The notes below the pieces were generated by a model. It worked only from the letters and a program-made list of their open reading frames with translations. It did not search any database and was not told where the DNA came from. The position numbers were made by a program, and so were the translations under genes. A stretch of 64,000 nucleotides of DNA from Hyperoodon ampullatus (lineage: Eukaryota > Chordata > Mammalia > Artiodactyla > Ziphiidae), in assembly GCA_949752795.1 (NCBI GenBank), contig OX457064.1, positions 107,609,454 to 107,673,453 of the forward strand, in the 5' to 3' direction. Shown here piece after piece: positions 23,432 to 35,633 of the stretch; position 1 is the first letter of the stretch, and every line of letters begins with the position of its first letter.

Positions 23432-23862
23432 TAGCGGCGGGGCTAGGGCTGCCGTAACAAAGGACCACACGCCAGGCCGCGTGAACAGCAGAGGTTGGGT
23501 GTCTCACGGTTCGGGAGGCCAGAAGCCCCGATGATCCAGGTGTCTGCAGGGCTGGTTCCAGTTGAGGCTTGAAGGGAGACTCCGTTCTTCTCACCCTGGC
23601 TTGTGTACAGCCGTCCTCTCCCCGTGTCCTCACGTCACCCTCCCTCGGTTTGTGTCTCCACGTTCAAATTTCCCCTTTGTGTAAGGACACCAGCCATGTT
23701 GGGTTAGGGTCACCCCCTTGACCTAACGACCCTGAGGACGCCTCTGCACCTGCTCACCCTGTGAAGACCTGTCTCCAAATACAGTCCCCTGCAAGGCGCT
23801 GGGGGTTAGGGCTCCAGCATGTGACACGGTCTGGGGGCACAGTTCAGCCCCTAACACACAGC
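23432..23862 (-). mobile_element. MaLR/MLT1-type LTR, nearly complete, reversed
   Basis: GGGCTAGGGCTGCCGTAACA, GGAGGCCAGAAGCCCCGATG, AAGGACACCAGCCATGTTGG and GGGGTTAGGGCTCCAGCATG follow the reversed MaLR LTR in order, ending CAGTTCAGCCCCTAACACA. It is non-coding. Confidence 0.72.
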
Positions 23863-24385
23863 CTCAGCGGAGACGTTCAGGAGTCTTTGCCTTTGAAGAA
23901 AAGTGGGATATCTTCGAGGCGGCCAGGCAAGGGGAAGTCAGAGCAAGCAAGCGTAGTCGATGCTGATGCGGCCTTGTCCGAGGAGGTGGTGTTGCCCGGT
24001 CCCCTGGAGAAGGAGGTAGGCTCCGTTTGGGGGCAGGGATACCGCACCAGCCTCTCCACAGCCCTGAGAGAAAACTGCTGTCCTGGAAACCAAACAAACT
24101 CAAGAACAAAACCAACAAGACCACAGCTTCTGTTTGCCTGGGGCTGTGCTCACCCAGCAACCATCGGTAGTGACAAAGATGGGTTCTGGGAAGCCTGATA
24201 CCAGGAAGTGGTCACGCTCTGATCCTGGAGATGTGTTCTCGCCACTCTGATTACAGGTGGGCGAACGTCCTGAGTGGTTTTCCTTATTCATCTGCTTGTG
24301 CGTCTTTGTTTCCTCGTGTTGACTTTGATTTTTATTTCTAGTTTTGAATCTATTTCCTATAATGCAGAAATGCATGTTCATTATG

Positions 24386-24511
24386 GGAATTTCTTGGTGG
24401 TCCAGTGGTTAGGACTCCGCACTTTCATTGCCGTGGCCTGTGTTCAATCCCTGGTTGGGGAACTAAGATCCCATAAGCCACCCAGTGTGGCCAAAAAAAA
24501 AAAAAAAAAAA
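24386..24511 (+). mobile_element. CHR-1-type SINE
   Basis: The head (GGTGGTCCAGTGGTTAGGAC), CAATCCCTGGTTGGGGAACT and an A19 tail after GTGTGGCC are present. The first base word is mutated (GGAATTTCTTGG). Confidence 0.85.
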
Positions 24512-24584
24512 GATTAGTGCTAATCCCCAAAACCATACATCTCACGTTAAAGATTTTAGTCCTTTTCTATGTGTGGGAAGATGC

Positions 24585-25277
24585 AACAGTCTGGGTGTCC
24601 TACAGTTTAACTCAAACCTGGCCCCCACCCCACATGCCAGCCTCGAGCCCAGGCTGTCACCTGTGCCTCTGACCAAGCAGCTGTACATCAGAGGGTCCCA
24701 AGACCCCCTCCTCCAGTTCAGTAGTTTGCTAGAGCAGGTCACAGAATGCTGGAAAACAGTTGACTTGCTAGATTACCTGTTTCCCATAAAGGATACAAGT
24801 CAGGAACAGCCAGATGGAAGAGATGCACAGGCCAGGTTTGGGGAAGGGGCACTGAACTTGCCCACCCTCTCGGGGTGCCCCACTCTCCGAGAGCCTCCAT
24901 GCGTTCACCGACCCGGAAGCTCTCGGAGTCCCTTCAGTTAGCGGTTTTTGTGTCTGTGGAGGCTTCACTATATAGGCGTGATGGATTAAATGATTGGCCA
25001 CTAGCGGTGAGCTCACCCTCCAGCGCCTTTCCACTCCCCAGAGGTCAGGAGGGTGGGGCTGACCCCTAATTAGTTGGTTGGTTCCCCTGGCCATCCTTGG
25101 GGAGTTTCCAGAAGTCACCTCATTCACATAAGCCCAGGTGTGGTTGAAAGGGGCCTGTTATGAATATCAAAAGACACCCTTATCCTCTTATCACATAGGA
25201 AATTCCAAGGGTCTCAGGAGGCCTGTGCCAGAAATGGAGGAGGATCACGTGTGTATTTATTATAAATCACAGAATCA
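24585..25277. mobile_element. Old LTR, copy 2, uninterrupted
   Basis: It shares the order of words with 19336-21205 (CACCTGTGCCTCTGACCAAG, GGAGGCTTCACTATATAGGC, GGCCACTAGCGGTGA) and extends further to GGAAATTCCAAGGGTCTCAG and TTTATTATAAATCACAGAAT, the usual 3' end of such LTRs. It is non-coding, and the family is not named. Confidence 0.7.
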
Positions 25278-25317
25278 CAGCTGTCCTTAGCAGGCCCTGT
25301 GCAGACGCACAGACACA

Positions 25318-25521
25318 CAGACAGAAGAAGGCATAACAAGGATGGCCAGCAGCCACCAGAAGCTGGAAGAGAGGCGGGGACCGGCTCCCTCAGAGCCTGC
25401 AGAAGGAAACAACCTTGATTCCGGACTTCTGGCCTCCAGGACTGTGTGAGGATACGGGTCTGTTGGTTTAGGCCTCCCAGCTTGCGGTAGTTTGTTACAG
25501 CAGCCCCTGGGAAACTGATAG
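25318..25521 (+). mobile_element. MaLR/MLT1-type LTR fragment, 3' half
   Basis: AGCCACCAGAAGCTGGAAGA, CCTTGATTCCGGACTTCTGG, CTCCAGGACTGTGTGAGG and GGTAGTTTGTTACAGCAGCC are the ordered 3' half of the MaLR LTR. Confidence 0.72.
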
Positions 25522-25529
25522 GGTGTCCA

Positions 25530-26345
25530 CAATGTGGGATTGAATGGGAGAGCATGTAGGGACCGTCACAGGGTGGCAGGTCATTTGTGTCAAACTGTGA
25601 AGGCATCCAGAATATACATACCACCGTTTGCTTTTCCTGAGTTCCCCTTCTCTTCCTAAAAGCAGCGCCTCCCAAAAGAATTCACCTGTCATAAATCCCC
25701 TCCCCAGAGCTTTGCCACCAGGGAAGATGGACTCGCACCAGCAGAGAGAAGTCAGAGGGCAGGGCGCTCGGGTCAGGGCTCGTTCATCGTCCAACAAGTC
25801 GTTTATTTTCCCGCAAAGGCCTTTGCCCCTCCCCTTCCGCGGTGAAGATAGTAAACAAGGCCCAGATTCTATCTCCTTAAATCACATTATTCTGCGAACT
25901 CTCCCGCAGGTACTTAGACAAATGAAAACCTATCTTTTCTCTTGCTAATTTGTCTTTTGTCACTTTAATTCACAGGAGTCCGATGGCAGAACCTAAGAGG
26001 GGAGAGGAAAAGTTTTTCTTCCTTGACATGAAGTATTTGTTTTGTAAGCACAGAGAGAGCAGGAGGAATGTTCCTCAGAGTGTTGACCGCAGTTTTGTTT
26101 GGTAGAAGGAGGGATAGGCTGATCACTGGCTTCCTCTTGGCTCCCCTCTTTGTATTCTTGGTATTGTTTGGATTTTAAAGATTAACTGTCAGACGTGAAG
26201 GGACACTAGTTCTTCCCCTGAGGTCTCTGCAGGTGTCTCAGTGCAGGGTCCGGAGTCAGGACCTGCAGAGGCGAAGGGCCGGGTTAGGAGCGTCAGACCG
26301 AGCGGGTCAGCGACCTTATGTGTTTCATGCCTTGCTGTAACGTGT
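25530..26345. other. Intergenic DNA, nothing recognised
   Basis: No domain-bearing frame; the longest is about 106 codons (25628-25948, +). Confidence 0.4.
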
Positions 26346-26351
26346 GTATTC

Positions 26352-26465
26352 TTTTTTGGTCGCACCGCGCGGCTTGCGGGATCTTAGTTCTGGACTCCGG
26401 CTTGAACCCGCGCCCTCAGCAGGGGAAGCACAGCGTCCTAACCTCTGGACTGCCTGGGACTTCCC
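26352..26465 (-). mobile_element. CHR-1-type SINE
   Basis: The reversed body GGTCGCACCGCGCGGCTTGC through GGACTGCCTGGGACTTCCC is present, with TSD GTGTATT(C/A)TT on both sides. Confidence 0.8.
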
Positions 26466-26469
26466 AAGG

Positions 26470-27080
26470 GTGTATTATTTAAAGTTTTTGTTTTGCTTTT
26501 TTGAATCATGCTTAGATTTTAGTCACTTTATTAGATGGAACAAGACGGAATTGCCGACCTTGGGCAGGTTTTGGTCTATAAAATGGCGAATTTATTTCAC
26601 GGATTTTGACCAACATTTGACAGCTTTTGACCTAATAGCAATTTCACATGGTTTAACCTGACTCACTTGTCTGAAAATCTCCAGTCTGTGTTTATGTCAG
26701 GTGGCGGGCCCCGCGTGTGAAGTGGGGGAGACGACGGGATGGGAAAGGTACCCCCTACGGTGCTGGCTGTCCCAGTGGAAAGGTTCCCTGACCTTGCACC
26801 TGGGTGGGACTGAACAGATATAAGACCAGAAAACCGAGAAATCAACGCACTTGTGCTTCATGGTCTGGATAAAATTCCTTCTGCCTTGACCATCCGATAC
26901 ACAAAGGAAACTCTCAGAACTCAGTCCCGGCCCTTGACCAGGGACGGGGCACCAGCCGTGGGTCAGGGGTGTAAATCTCCTTGGCTTAGGGCAGATGTTA
27001 AGACCGTCACCAGGAGGTTTGTCACCCCTGGGCCCAACCGTCCAGAACAGAGACTGGCTCCCTGACCTTCTGTCTTCCTT
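26470..27080. other. Intergenic DNA, nothing recognised
   Basis: The left part is AT-rich and the right part mixed; no recognised element. Confidence 0.4.
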
Positions 27081-27084
27081 TCCA

Positions 27085-27850
27085 GGGCTGCTGTCACAGA
27101 GGCCCACAACCAGGGTGGCCTGAGCAACAGAAATTCATTTTCCCACAGCTGTGGGGCCAGAAGTCTGAGTTCAGGGCGCTCGCTGGGCTGCGGTCCCTCT
27201 GAGTGTCCGGGTAGAGCCCTGCCTCGCCTCTTCCAGCCTGGGGGTCGCTGACCGTCCTGGGCAGCCCTCAGCTCTGGCCGAACCCCTCCTGTCTCTGCCT
27301 CTGTTGTCACCTGTGTGTCTGCGCCTCTTCCAGTCACTGGGCTGGACCCATCCTTCTCCACGATGACCTCATCTTAACCAAAAATTAGTCGTCGGCAGCA
27401 TATTTGTCTTCCAATAAGGTCACATTCGGAGGTTCTAGGGGTTAGGACTCCCACGTGTCTTTTTTTTAATTAATTAATTATTTTATTTATTTATTTTTGG
27501 CTGCATTGGGTCCTCGTTGCTGTGCGCCGGCTTTCTCTAGTTGCAGCGAGTGGGGGCTACTCTTCATTGCGGTGCGCAAGCTTCTCATTGTGGTGGCTTC
27601 TCTTGTTGCGGAGCACGGGCTCTAGGTGCATGGGCTTCAGTAGTTGTGGCACGTGGGCTCAGTAGTTGTGGCTCGCGGGCTCTAGAGCGCAGGCTCAGTA
27701 GTTGTGGCACACGGGCTTAGTTGCTCCGCGGCATGTGGAATCTTCCCAGACTAGGACTCGAACCCGTGTCCCCTGCACTGGCAGGCGGATTCTTAACCAC
27801 TGCACCACCAGGGAAGTCCCCCCATGTGTCTTTTTGAGGACATGATATGG
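27085..27850 (-). mobile_element. MaLR/MLT1-type LTR, reversed, split by a SINE
   Basis: TCCAGGGCTGCTGTCACAGA, CAACAGAAATTCATTTTCCC, TGACCTCATCTTAACC and CAATAAGGTCACATTCGGAG lead to GGGGTTAGGACTCCCACGTG before the SINE; the LTR sequence resumes after it. It is non-coding. Confidence 0.7.
27466..27820 (-). mobile_element. CHR-2-type SINE, long form, nested in the LTR
   Basis: It is complete, from the reversed tail TAATTAATTAATTATTTTA to GCACCACCAGGGAAGTCC. The TSD CCACGTGTCTTTTT (27451) against CCATGTGTCTTTTT (27822) joins the two LTR halves. Confidence 0.9.
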
Positions 27851-30240
27851 TCACGGCACCCCCTGAGGGAGTTCTCTGAAGTTGTTCCCTGCCATGGACG
27901 GCTGCTTTCCTGCTCTGGGTGGCCTGGGCTTAAGCGGACAGGAGTGTCACTTGGCCACACGCTCATCTCGGTCAGGGACACCCGCTGCCTGTGTTCCGGA
28001 ATGTCGCTGATGGTCCTAGAAACCAGTCACGTCCTTCCTCCTGCCACCGGCCCCTCCCGCCGGAGCCCCCATCTCCATGAGGCAAGCCCTCGGTGTCCGG
28101 CGCCCTGTAACCGCTCTGCTGTGCTCTGCATGTCCCCTCGGGGAGCAATGTGCCCTCACCCGTTGATGCCAGAGGACAGGCCCCTCAGAGGATTGGTCTC
28201 TGAGCCCAGGCTGCCCAGCGCAGGGGGAGTCCCTCCCCCTCCTGGTCTATCCCTTCAGCCTCCTGCCCAGGAGGCCTTCCTGCCTCTCGTCCTTTGTCAG
28301 TGTCTAAACGGGGAGGAGGACTTGGCTCAGGTGGGCCGTCCAGGCCCAAGGCTTCTGCCGCCCTGCACGCTGACGATTCCATTCTCAGGCCATCTCCAGA
28401 TCCAAACATATAGTTGCCAACCTGACATCTTCCCCTGACGTGCAAGACTCTCTCAGAAGCTCTTTCTCTGGCCTTTCAAAGGTTTGTAAATCTTTCAGGG
28501 GCCGGTGAGCCTCTTGCAGTCTCACGGCTGTGGGGCGACTCCTCAAGGGCCTGGGAGCACCTCTTGGATAGGGAGCCACCCGGGAAGGGAGCGTGCAGCT
28601 CAGGGAGGCTGGGGAGGAGCTGGGCTGCCTTGAGCGTCTCTGACTCCGAACTGCAGAGCCTGCCCGAGGGAGGGCTGGGTCCCTGCGGCCCCCAAAGGGT
28701 GGCTTGTGTGTCCCTTGTGATGCACATCCCCTTCTGATTTAATGCTTGTTCACTTGTCCGGTTAATTTCCTGGGTTGGCAGGAGGGTGTTTTCAGTCCTT
28801 TCTCCCCAGCACTTGTCACCTGTGCCCGGCCGCCCTGGGGGCTTTGCGTCCCTCTGCCATTTCTACGCTTGATCGGGACTTTTCTTGGGATTCTGAGGTA
28901 CTTCCTGCTGTGTTGATGGGGACCAAGTCAGCTGAGAGCAGGAGGGACTGAGGTACTGGTGCGGCCCACAGCCGGGGGCGGCGGGGGCCGGAGTCCAGGC
29001 CCTGCTCATGGAGTCTCGGGCATCTTAAAGAAAGGGCTGCAAATCTGCCGTGTTACCCTGCACCTTGCCCCACTGGCCTGAGCCAGGCTGGGATGTGGTC
29101 TTCATCCTAAATGGCCAAGAACCTGGAACTCGAGGTTTAATTCTACGGAACAAAGGGGAAAAAGTGTCACTGGGGCACTGCAGTTTCGAACAAATCCACT
29201 TGGAGACAATTATCTTCTAACCCAGCTGGGCTGAGTTCTCCATCCCAGACCCCTGGGTTCCCCAGGCACCAGGAATCCCCCCGATCAGGGCAGGGGAGGG
29301 ACCCACCAGCTGATGCAGGTGGGGAGGAGGATCTCAGCTCTTCCAAAGGTCGCTGGAACGCCAGCCCCGCAGAGGCTGTGGCTGACATCGCTGCTCCAGA
29401 CGCAGCGGCAGCTCTTTGGCTCTGGAGGTACTTAAATGTTGTCCAGTTGGTTTTTGTTTCTCGGACTGTATCGTTCTGACCCACAAACCCTGCTAATACC
29501 ATATCTGCCAAGTGAAGGGAGGCCTAGGAAGATGAGGGGCACAGCTGCCGTAAGAGCGGCTGAGAGCCACGTGCGTTGTACACAGAAAGGAAAGGAATGT
29601 GGACCAAGTCCAGCGGGCGGCTGGGGGTCAGGAGAGCTGGGGACGGACGCACTGGGCTTTCTCGCCTGTCAGGTCAGGTAATTGTGACGTCAGTCTGTCA
29701 CCTGATGCCGAGAGAAGGGCGGCCTTGTTACAGTTTCCTTCTCTGGACAGAGAGCCACCTGGCCGCTGGCAAAATCACAACGAGAGCAGTACGACCATGA
29801 TGGTCAGGACTTTCCAACTCCGCAGCTATTTTTACCCTGAAGATAAACAAGTTGCAGCTGAAGACAAACGGGAGCTCTCCCTACCTTCACCCTGAGCATA
29901 TGGCTGTCCCGTGCTGTCACTCTTATCTGTTCCACAGCGTGAGGTTTTCCCATGTCAGCTCGGTGACGGCCACGGGTCCCATCTTTCCAGAACGGCTCTG
30001 CGAGCTGGACAGTGTCCAGTGAGGAAGCCAGGTGGATGTGGGCTTCCCAGCCCTTCCCCCTTTCTAGAAAACACAGGCCTGTGTCAATGGCCAATGATGA
30101 CGACACTCCACAGGTGCACAAGATGTCATCGAGCTTGGGGACGTGCCCTCACCCACGCTGGGGTCCCTTTGGCGGGCTTTTTGGGCCCAGCTGTCCAAGC
30201 GCTGGGGGGGCTCCTGCGACCCCAGCCAGAGAAGCTTGAT
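27851..30240. other. Intergenic DNA, mostly unique, no gene recognised
   Basis: The longest open frame is 204 codons (27824-28438, +), which begins in SINE/LTR sequence and shows no domain. The rest holds short frames on both strands. No named repeat was found. Confidence 0.45.
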
Positions 30241-30255
30241 TTCTAAACATCTTTT

Positions 30256-30279
30256 TTGTTTTTTTTTGGGGGGGCGGTG

Positions 30280-30313
<34 letters not shown>

Positions 30314-30502
30314 GGTACGCGGGCCTCTCACTGTTGTGGCCTCTCCCGTTGCGGAGCACAGGCTCCAGACGTGCAGGCTTAGCGGCCATGGCTCACGGGC
30401 CCAGCCGCTCCGTGGCATGTGGGATCTTCCCAGACCGGGGCATGAACCCGTGTCCCCTGCATCGGCAGGCGGACCCCCAACCACTGCGCCACCAGGGAAG
30501 CC
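30256..30502 (-). mobile_element. Short-type CHR SINE with long G-interrupted poly-T
   Basis: The tail on this strand is T10, then a G-rich interruption at 30268-30281, then about 30 T. The body and CCAGGGAAGCCC end are complete. The TSD TCTAAACA(T/C)CTTT is at 30242-30254 and 30504-30516. Confidence 0.9.
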
Positions 30503-30516
30503 CTCTAAACACCTTT

Positions 30517-31115
30517 GAGCTGCTGGAGGCTGACCGTCTGCTTGCATCCTCCCCCCGCCCCCCCACCCCCCACCACCCCAGGATCCCTGGGAGCAGAGGG
30601 AAGCCTCTCCTTCCAGGACAGTGGCACCGTGCAGGCGAGCCAGCTGGTGACCCGACAGTCCCGAGTCCACTGGAGGATGACCCGGAGACAGGACGAGGGA
30701 GAGAACACAGAAACTAACGAGCCCTGGACACAGGCACTAGGGAAGTCTGTGTGGCTGGGCTCTCCCTTCTGTGCCCACACAGGGGACTGGCTGGCAGTGG
30801 ACAGGGTTGCAGGTGCCCCCAGCCAGCCCCTGCATTCCCCATGGGGGCTTGGCGTTGTGAGCCTGACCCCCCAAGGGCTGGCATGACTATGGGCCTCAAA
30901 CCCGCTGCCCTGGGGCCTCCCCCACCCGGTCGGCAGGCTGCCCGTCAGCTGCCCCTTGCTGACCTGTTGTCTGGGCAGTGCTGCACACCCCCTGCCACCT
31001 GGGTTGCTCTCTTGGGCCCCAGGCTGGCTGTCAGCATCTCTCAGGCTGGGATGTGCCCCCTGAGCCTGTGGTTCATTTGTACAACAATCTCCAGCCTCTG
31101 GGTCCAGGAAAGTGT
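30517..31115. other. GC-rich intergenic DNA, nothing recognised
   Basis: It contains a C-rich run (30550-30580) and overlapping frames up to 222 codons on both strands, with no domain. Confidence 0.45.
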
Positions 31116-31117
31116 TC

Positions 31118-31262
31118 AGCACTCATTCACCCACTTAGTCCATAAATGTTCGCTGAGACCTACTACGTGCTTCAGACCATGGAAGGCACTGGGGATTGGA
31201 CACGGCCCGCAGGTGCTGGCTGGAGGGGCGGCCAGCACTGGGAGAGTTCAGGCACAGAGATG
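31118..31262 (-). repeat. L2/MIR-like fragment
   Basis: CATTCACCCACTTAGTCCAT, GAGACCTACTACGTGCTTCA and GGCACTGGGGATTGGACACG follow the reversed L2 3' end. Confidence 0.6.
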
Positions 31263-32125
31263 CCGATGGAGGTCCCCAAGGAAGGAGAAGCCCGGGAGGG
31301 TTGACTTTGCAAAGGGACTGATTTCCAGGGTACCGGGTGCAGGAGACACAGGTGCTGGGGAGCAGCTGCACAGTCACCTCCCATCCAGCCCAGAGGACAC
31401 AGGGAACGAGAGGGAATAGGCCTTCTGTCCTATTCGAGCTGACCCGAGGTGACCCCCACGTGGGCACCGGCACCAGAATGCCCTCTGCCCCTCCACGCAT
31501 GCCCACCCTGCCCCACGCTGGGCCCTGCCTGGACAGATGGGGGTTCATCTTCCTCCTCGATGTAAAAACAAAGTGAAAGGCATTTTGGAGACAGCTGGGG
31601 ATGTTTAAAAATGGCTTCTGTTGGGGGGAACATCTTTCCCTTCTTTGCTAGGTTCATTGGCTGGTCTAATAATTAAACTGACATAAAACAGATTAACAAG
31701 AATTAACAGATGAACAGATTTCATCCATGTGGGAGTCCCACAAAAATAAGAGACTCCAAGGCAGTCAGGCAGCTGAGGCGTCTACACCCAGGAGTCCAGC
31801 TTCAACGAGGAGGACGATGAGGCACAGGAAGGGGAGGGGAGCAGGTGTTTGGTGAACAGGTGTCTGCCCTGCTGTGCAGATGAGCCTTTCTGATAGGAAA
31901 GTTATCTCCGGTAAGAGTGCTTTTCCTGGGTCCGGCCCCATCTAAATTCTTTCAGGCAGTTAAGGGAGCGGTAACAAGTTTTTCCTGAGACTGCTGGATC
32001 TTAATTGCCCTTGGCTCAAACAATCCACATGCAAAGTGGCACATTTTGGGGTGGCTTATTCTGGTCCCCCTCAATTACATATTAGATTATATTCTTGAAT
32101 ACATGTCTCTTTTCTTACAAGTGAG
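31263..32125. other. Intergenic DNA, possibly containing an old unnamed repeat
   Basis: 31650-31760 (TAACAAGAATTAACAGATGA) has the feel of a diverged LTR or L1 remnant, but I cannot place it. No gene. Confidence 0.35.
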
Positions 32126-32129
32126 GACA

Positions 32130-32365
32130 GTATTGAGGTTACAGAGAAAACTTTCCTTATGAGGTCATACATGCTAAAATAGTTAGGGGCAAAATGTCAG
32201 GGTGTCTGTAACCTGCTTTCAAATGGTTCATCAAAAACTGAAAAAGGAAAGAGAGACCAAGCTATGGGGAAATGGCAGCGACTGGTGAATGGAGGTGAAG
32301 TGTTTATGTGTGCTTTTGACTAGTTTTTCACTTTTCCCATAGGTCTGAAAGATTAACTAAGAACT
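32130..32365 (+). mobile_element. Old L1 (L1M) 3' UTR fragment
   Basis: GGGGCAAAATGTCAGGGTGT, CTGTAACCTGCTTTCAAATG and GGTGAATGGAGGTGAAGTG follow the L1M 3' UTR. The poly-A is lost. Confidence 0.6.
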
Positions 32366-33160
32366 CAGGACGGTGGGGAAGGGTCTGTGTTGAAGGGACA
32401 GTCCATTAGAGCACGGGGGAGGGTGCCGGGGGCCTGCCCCGGTTTGCTTGCCTGAACCTTGGGGGACCCAGGAGACTTGGCTCCGTTTCGGGGGCTCCGT
32501 TTGCTGGGTGGCCGCATACAAGGGAAGCAGAAGCTCTGTCCTGTGGCTATAGATTCCATTTCAACCCTAGACAGCCCTGTTCTGGGTTCATCTGGGCTTC
32601 AAAATAGTAAGGGGAGTGAGGGGAAATACGCTAGCTTGCTGGAAACCCCTGCCATTCTGCAGGGGATTTTGCTGGAGAGGCCGTGCCTTGGAGAAGCTTT
32701 CAAGAGCAGCAGAGGATCTGGGCTAGTTTCAGTTACAGAGTCTGCGCGTTCTTTCACTCTGCTTTTCCTTCTCAGAGTTTAAGAAGGACTGTGACTAAGG
32801 CAGCAGTTTTCTGAGACCAGCAGATTCCACTTTTGTTCTTCTGCTCGGCTGGGTGTTCTCAGTTACGGCAGCCGGTCTGAGCTCTGAGGTGACGGGGCAG
32901 AGCTGCTGTCCTTTATCCCACTCCTTTGGGGCGACCTTCCATTGGACGAGGCCTCGCCTCCAGGAGCCCGCTCCCTTCTTTCCAGTCCCTGGGACCCGGA
33001 GACTGCCTGGGGCGCCCCTCTCCTGTGCCTCTGAGCCTCAGTTTCCTCGCCTGGAAATCCGAGGGACCCGGTCCGGTCCCGGGTGGAGCAGTGCTGTGAC
33101 AGAGGAAAGTGGAAGGGGCTGGCCAGGGACTTTGTACGCTTTTAGCACTTTCATTAAAGC
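32366..33160. other. Intergenic DNA with a small MIR core piece
   Basis: GCCTCTGAGCCTCAGTTTCC at 33026-33045 is a MIR core word. Otherwise there is nothing recognisable. Confidence 0.4.
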
Positions 33161-33165
33161 CGCAG

Positions 33166-33250
33166 GGACTTAACACTCTGCACTTCCAAGGCAGGGGCGT
33201 GCGTTTGTAAGATCCCACATGCTGCACAGCATGGCCAAAAGGAAAAAAAA
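33166..33250 (+). mobile_element. CHR-1-type SINE, internally deleted
   Basis: GGGACTT, then CTCTGCACTTCCAAGGCAGG and AAGATCCCACATGCTGCACA, then GCATGGCCAAAAGG plus an A-run. The head between GGGACTT and CTGCAC has lost about 20 bases. Confidence 0.65.
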
Positions 33251-33270
33251 GAGAGAGAGAGAGAGAGAGA
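33251..33270. repeat. (GA)n microsatellite
   Basis: Ten pure GA units grow out of the SINE A-tail. Confidence 0.9.
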
Positions 33271-34070
33271 ATATTTATCAGATGAATTAAAATAAAAACA
33301 AAGCACAAATTAGCATATTAAACCCCCAGCTGCCTAAGTTGTATGCATTCTTCGAGAGTTATTTCCAAAGAGGAGATGTAACACATCCAGCGGGCAGGAT
33401 GAGGAGTGCGGTCCTTGGTGATGGGAGTGGTGCTTGAGCTTAATCAGGGGTTCAGTCCAAACACTGAGATTCTCCACCTACGACAGAGGCCGCTCGCTAG
33501 AAGCTGTAGGAGAAAATGAACTGCGTGCACGTCTTATCACTTGGCCGGGTCTGCTGGTCATTGGCTCTGCATTTCTTGCCACACATGGGAAATAATAAAT
33601 GTTCGGTTAAGTGTTGGTTAAATAAAGGAACAGATACGTGACTGAAAGGAAGAGGAACCCGGTTGGCTGAACCCTGGGCTGTGGGACCCCCCCACCGGTC
33701 CTGTCGCCCCATAGGCTTCTGAGTCACCCAGGTGGCCGGTTCTCCTCCAGAGAAAACTTTACCGCTTCCACCTCCTCCCAGATACCCTGACGACATTAGT
33801 TGACAGAGCGCTTCCAGTCTCGTTACCCTGCAGGAGCTCGGCCCTTTTGGGAAGCTCTGATGGCTTTTGTTTCAGGCTCACCGCCTCCTGCCCCAGTCCT
33901 GTCCAGCGCTGCCCAGGGGCCGGGCAGGGATCGGCAGGCTGCCGGCAGTGGCAGCTCGGGAGTGAGGGTTGAAGTCCAGCGAGAGGCACAGAGGGTGGGT
34001 CCAAGCCTAGGACAAGCCGCGTGACTGCCTCCCGTCTGCCTGAAAGATCACAGGTCAGAAGTCTTTCCCT
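33271..34070. other. Intergenic DNA, nothing recognised
   Basis: Short open frames only (up to 122 codons) and no named repeat. Confidence 0.4.
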
Positions 34071-34562
34071 CCCATCTTTTTTATTGTGGTAAAATACACT
34101 TAACATAAACTTTATCATGTTAACCATTTCTAAGTGTACAGCTCAGGAGCGGTAAATACATTCACCACCATCATCTCCATAACTCACCTTGTAAGACGGA
34201 AACTGTCCCCATTAAACACTCACTCCCCCTCCCCCTCCCCCAGCCCCCGGCCCCCACCATCTCCTTTCTGTCTATGAATTTGACGACCCCAGGGACCTCA
34301 TATAAGTGAATCATATAGTGTTTGTCTTTTGGGACTGGCTCATTTCCCTGAGCATAATGTCCTCAAGGTCCATCCCTGTTGTAGCAGGTGACAGAATGTC
34401 CTTCCTTTTTAGGACTGAATCATATTCCATTGTGTGGACGGACCACATTTTGTTTATCCATTCATCTATCGATGGATACGGGGTTGCTTCCACCTCTGGA
34501 CTAGTGTGAACAATGCTGCACGAACGTGGTGCACAAACATCTGAGACCCTGCTTTCCAGTTT

Positions 34563-35633
34563 TTTTTTTCTTCTTTTTCAGATTCTTACCAGTCTTTTTT
34601 TTTTAAATTTAATTTAATTTATTTATTTTTATATAGCGGGTTCTTATTAGTTATCTATTTTATACATATTAGTGTATATATATCAGTCCCATTCTCCCAA
34701 TTCATCCCACCACCAGCCCCCCATTTTCCCCCCTTGGTGTCCACACGTTTGTTCTCTACATCTGTGTCTCTATTTCTGCCTTGCAAACCAGTTCATCTGT
34801 ACCATTTTTCTAGGTTCCACATATATGTGTTAATATATGATATTTGTGGGCCTTCCCTGGTGGCGCAGTGGTTAAGAATCCGCCTGCCAATGCAGGGGAC
34901 ACAGGTTCGAGCCCTGGTCCAGGAAGATCCCACATGCCGCGGAGCAACTAAGCCCGTGAGCCACAACTACTGAGCCCACGAGCCGCAACTACTGAAGCCC
35001 ACGCACCTAGAGCCCGTGCTCCGCAACAAGAGAAGCTACCGTGATGAGAAGCCCGCATGCCGCAACGAAGACTAGCCCCCGCTCACCACAACTACAGAAA
35101 GCCCAAGCATAGCAACGAAGACCCAACACAGCCAAAAATAAATAAATAAATCAATATATAAAATTATAAAATATATATATATATGATATTTGTTTTTCTG
35201 ACTTACTTCACTCTGTATGACAGTCTCTAGGTCCATCCACGTCTCTACAATGACCCAATTCCGTTCCTTTTTATAGCTGAGTAATATTCCATTGTATATA
35301 TGTACCACACCTTCTTTATCCATTCATCTGTTGATGGGCATTTAGGTTGCTTCTGTGACCTGGCTATTGTAAATAGAGCTGCAGTGAACATTGTGGTACA
35401 TGACTCTTTTTGAATTATGGTTTTCTCTGGGTATATGCCCAGGAGTGGGATTGCTGGGTCATATGGTAATTCTATTTCTAGTTTTTTAAGGAACCTCCAT
35501 ACTGTTCTCCATAGTGACTGTATCAATTTACATTCCCACCAGCAGTGCAGGAGGGCTCCCTTTTCTCCACACCCTCTCCAGCACTTGTTGTTTGTAGATT
35601 TTCTATTGATGCCCATCCTAACCGGTGTGTGCT
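34563..35633 (-). mobile_element. Younger L1 fragment inserted into the old L1M
   Basis: Reversed 3' UTR (GCGGGTTCTTATTAGTTATC, CATCTGTGTCTCTATTTCTG) and the ORF2 end (GCTGAGTAATATTCCATTGT, ATATGCCCAGGAGTGGGATT, TGCAGGAGGGCTCCCTTTTC) are present. The joints show GCTTTCCAGTTTT against GCTTCCCATTCTTTT, a plausible target duplication. Confidence 0.8.
34848..35178 (+). mobile_element. CHR-2-type SINE, long form, nested in the younger L1
   Basis: It is complete, ending AAATAAATAAATAAATC plus an AT run. L1 sequence ATATATGATATTTGT is duplicated at 34833-34847 and 35179-35193. Confidence 0.92.
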
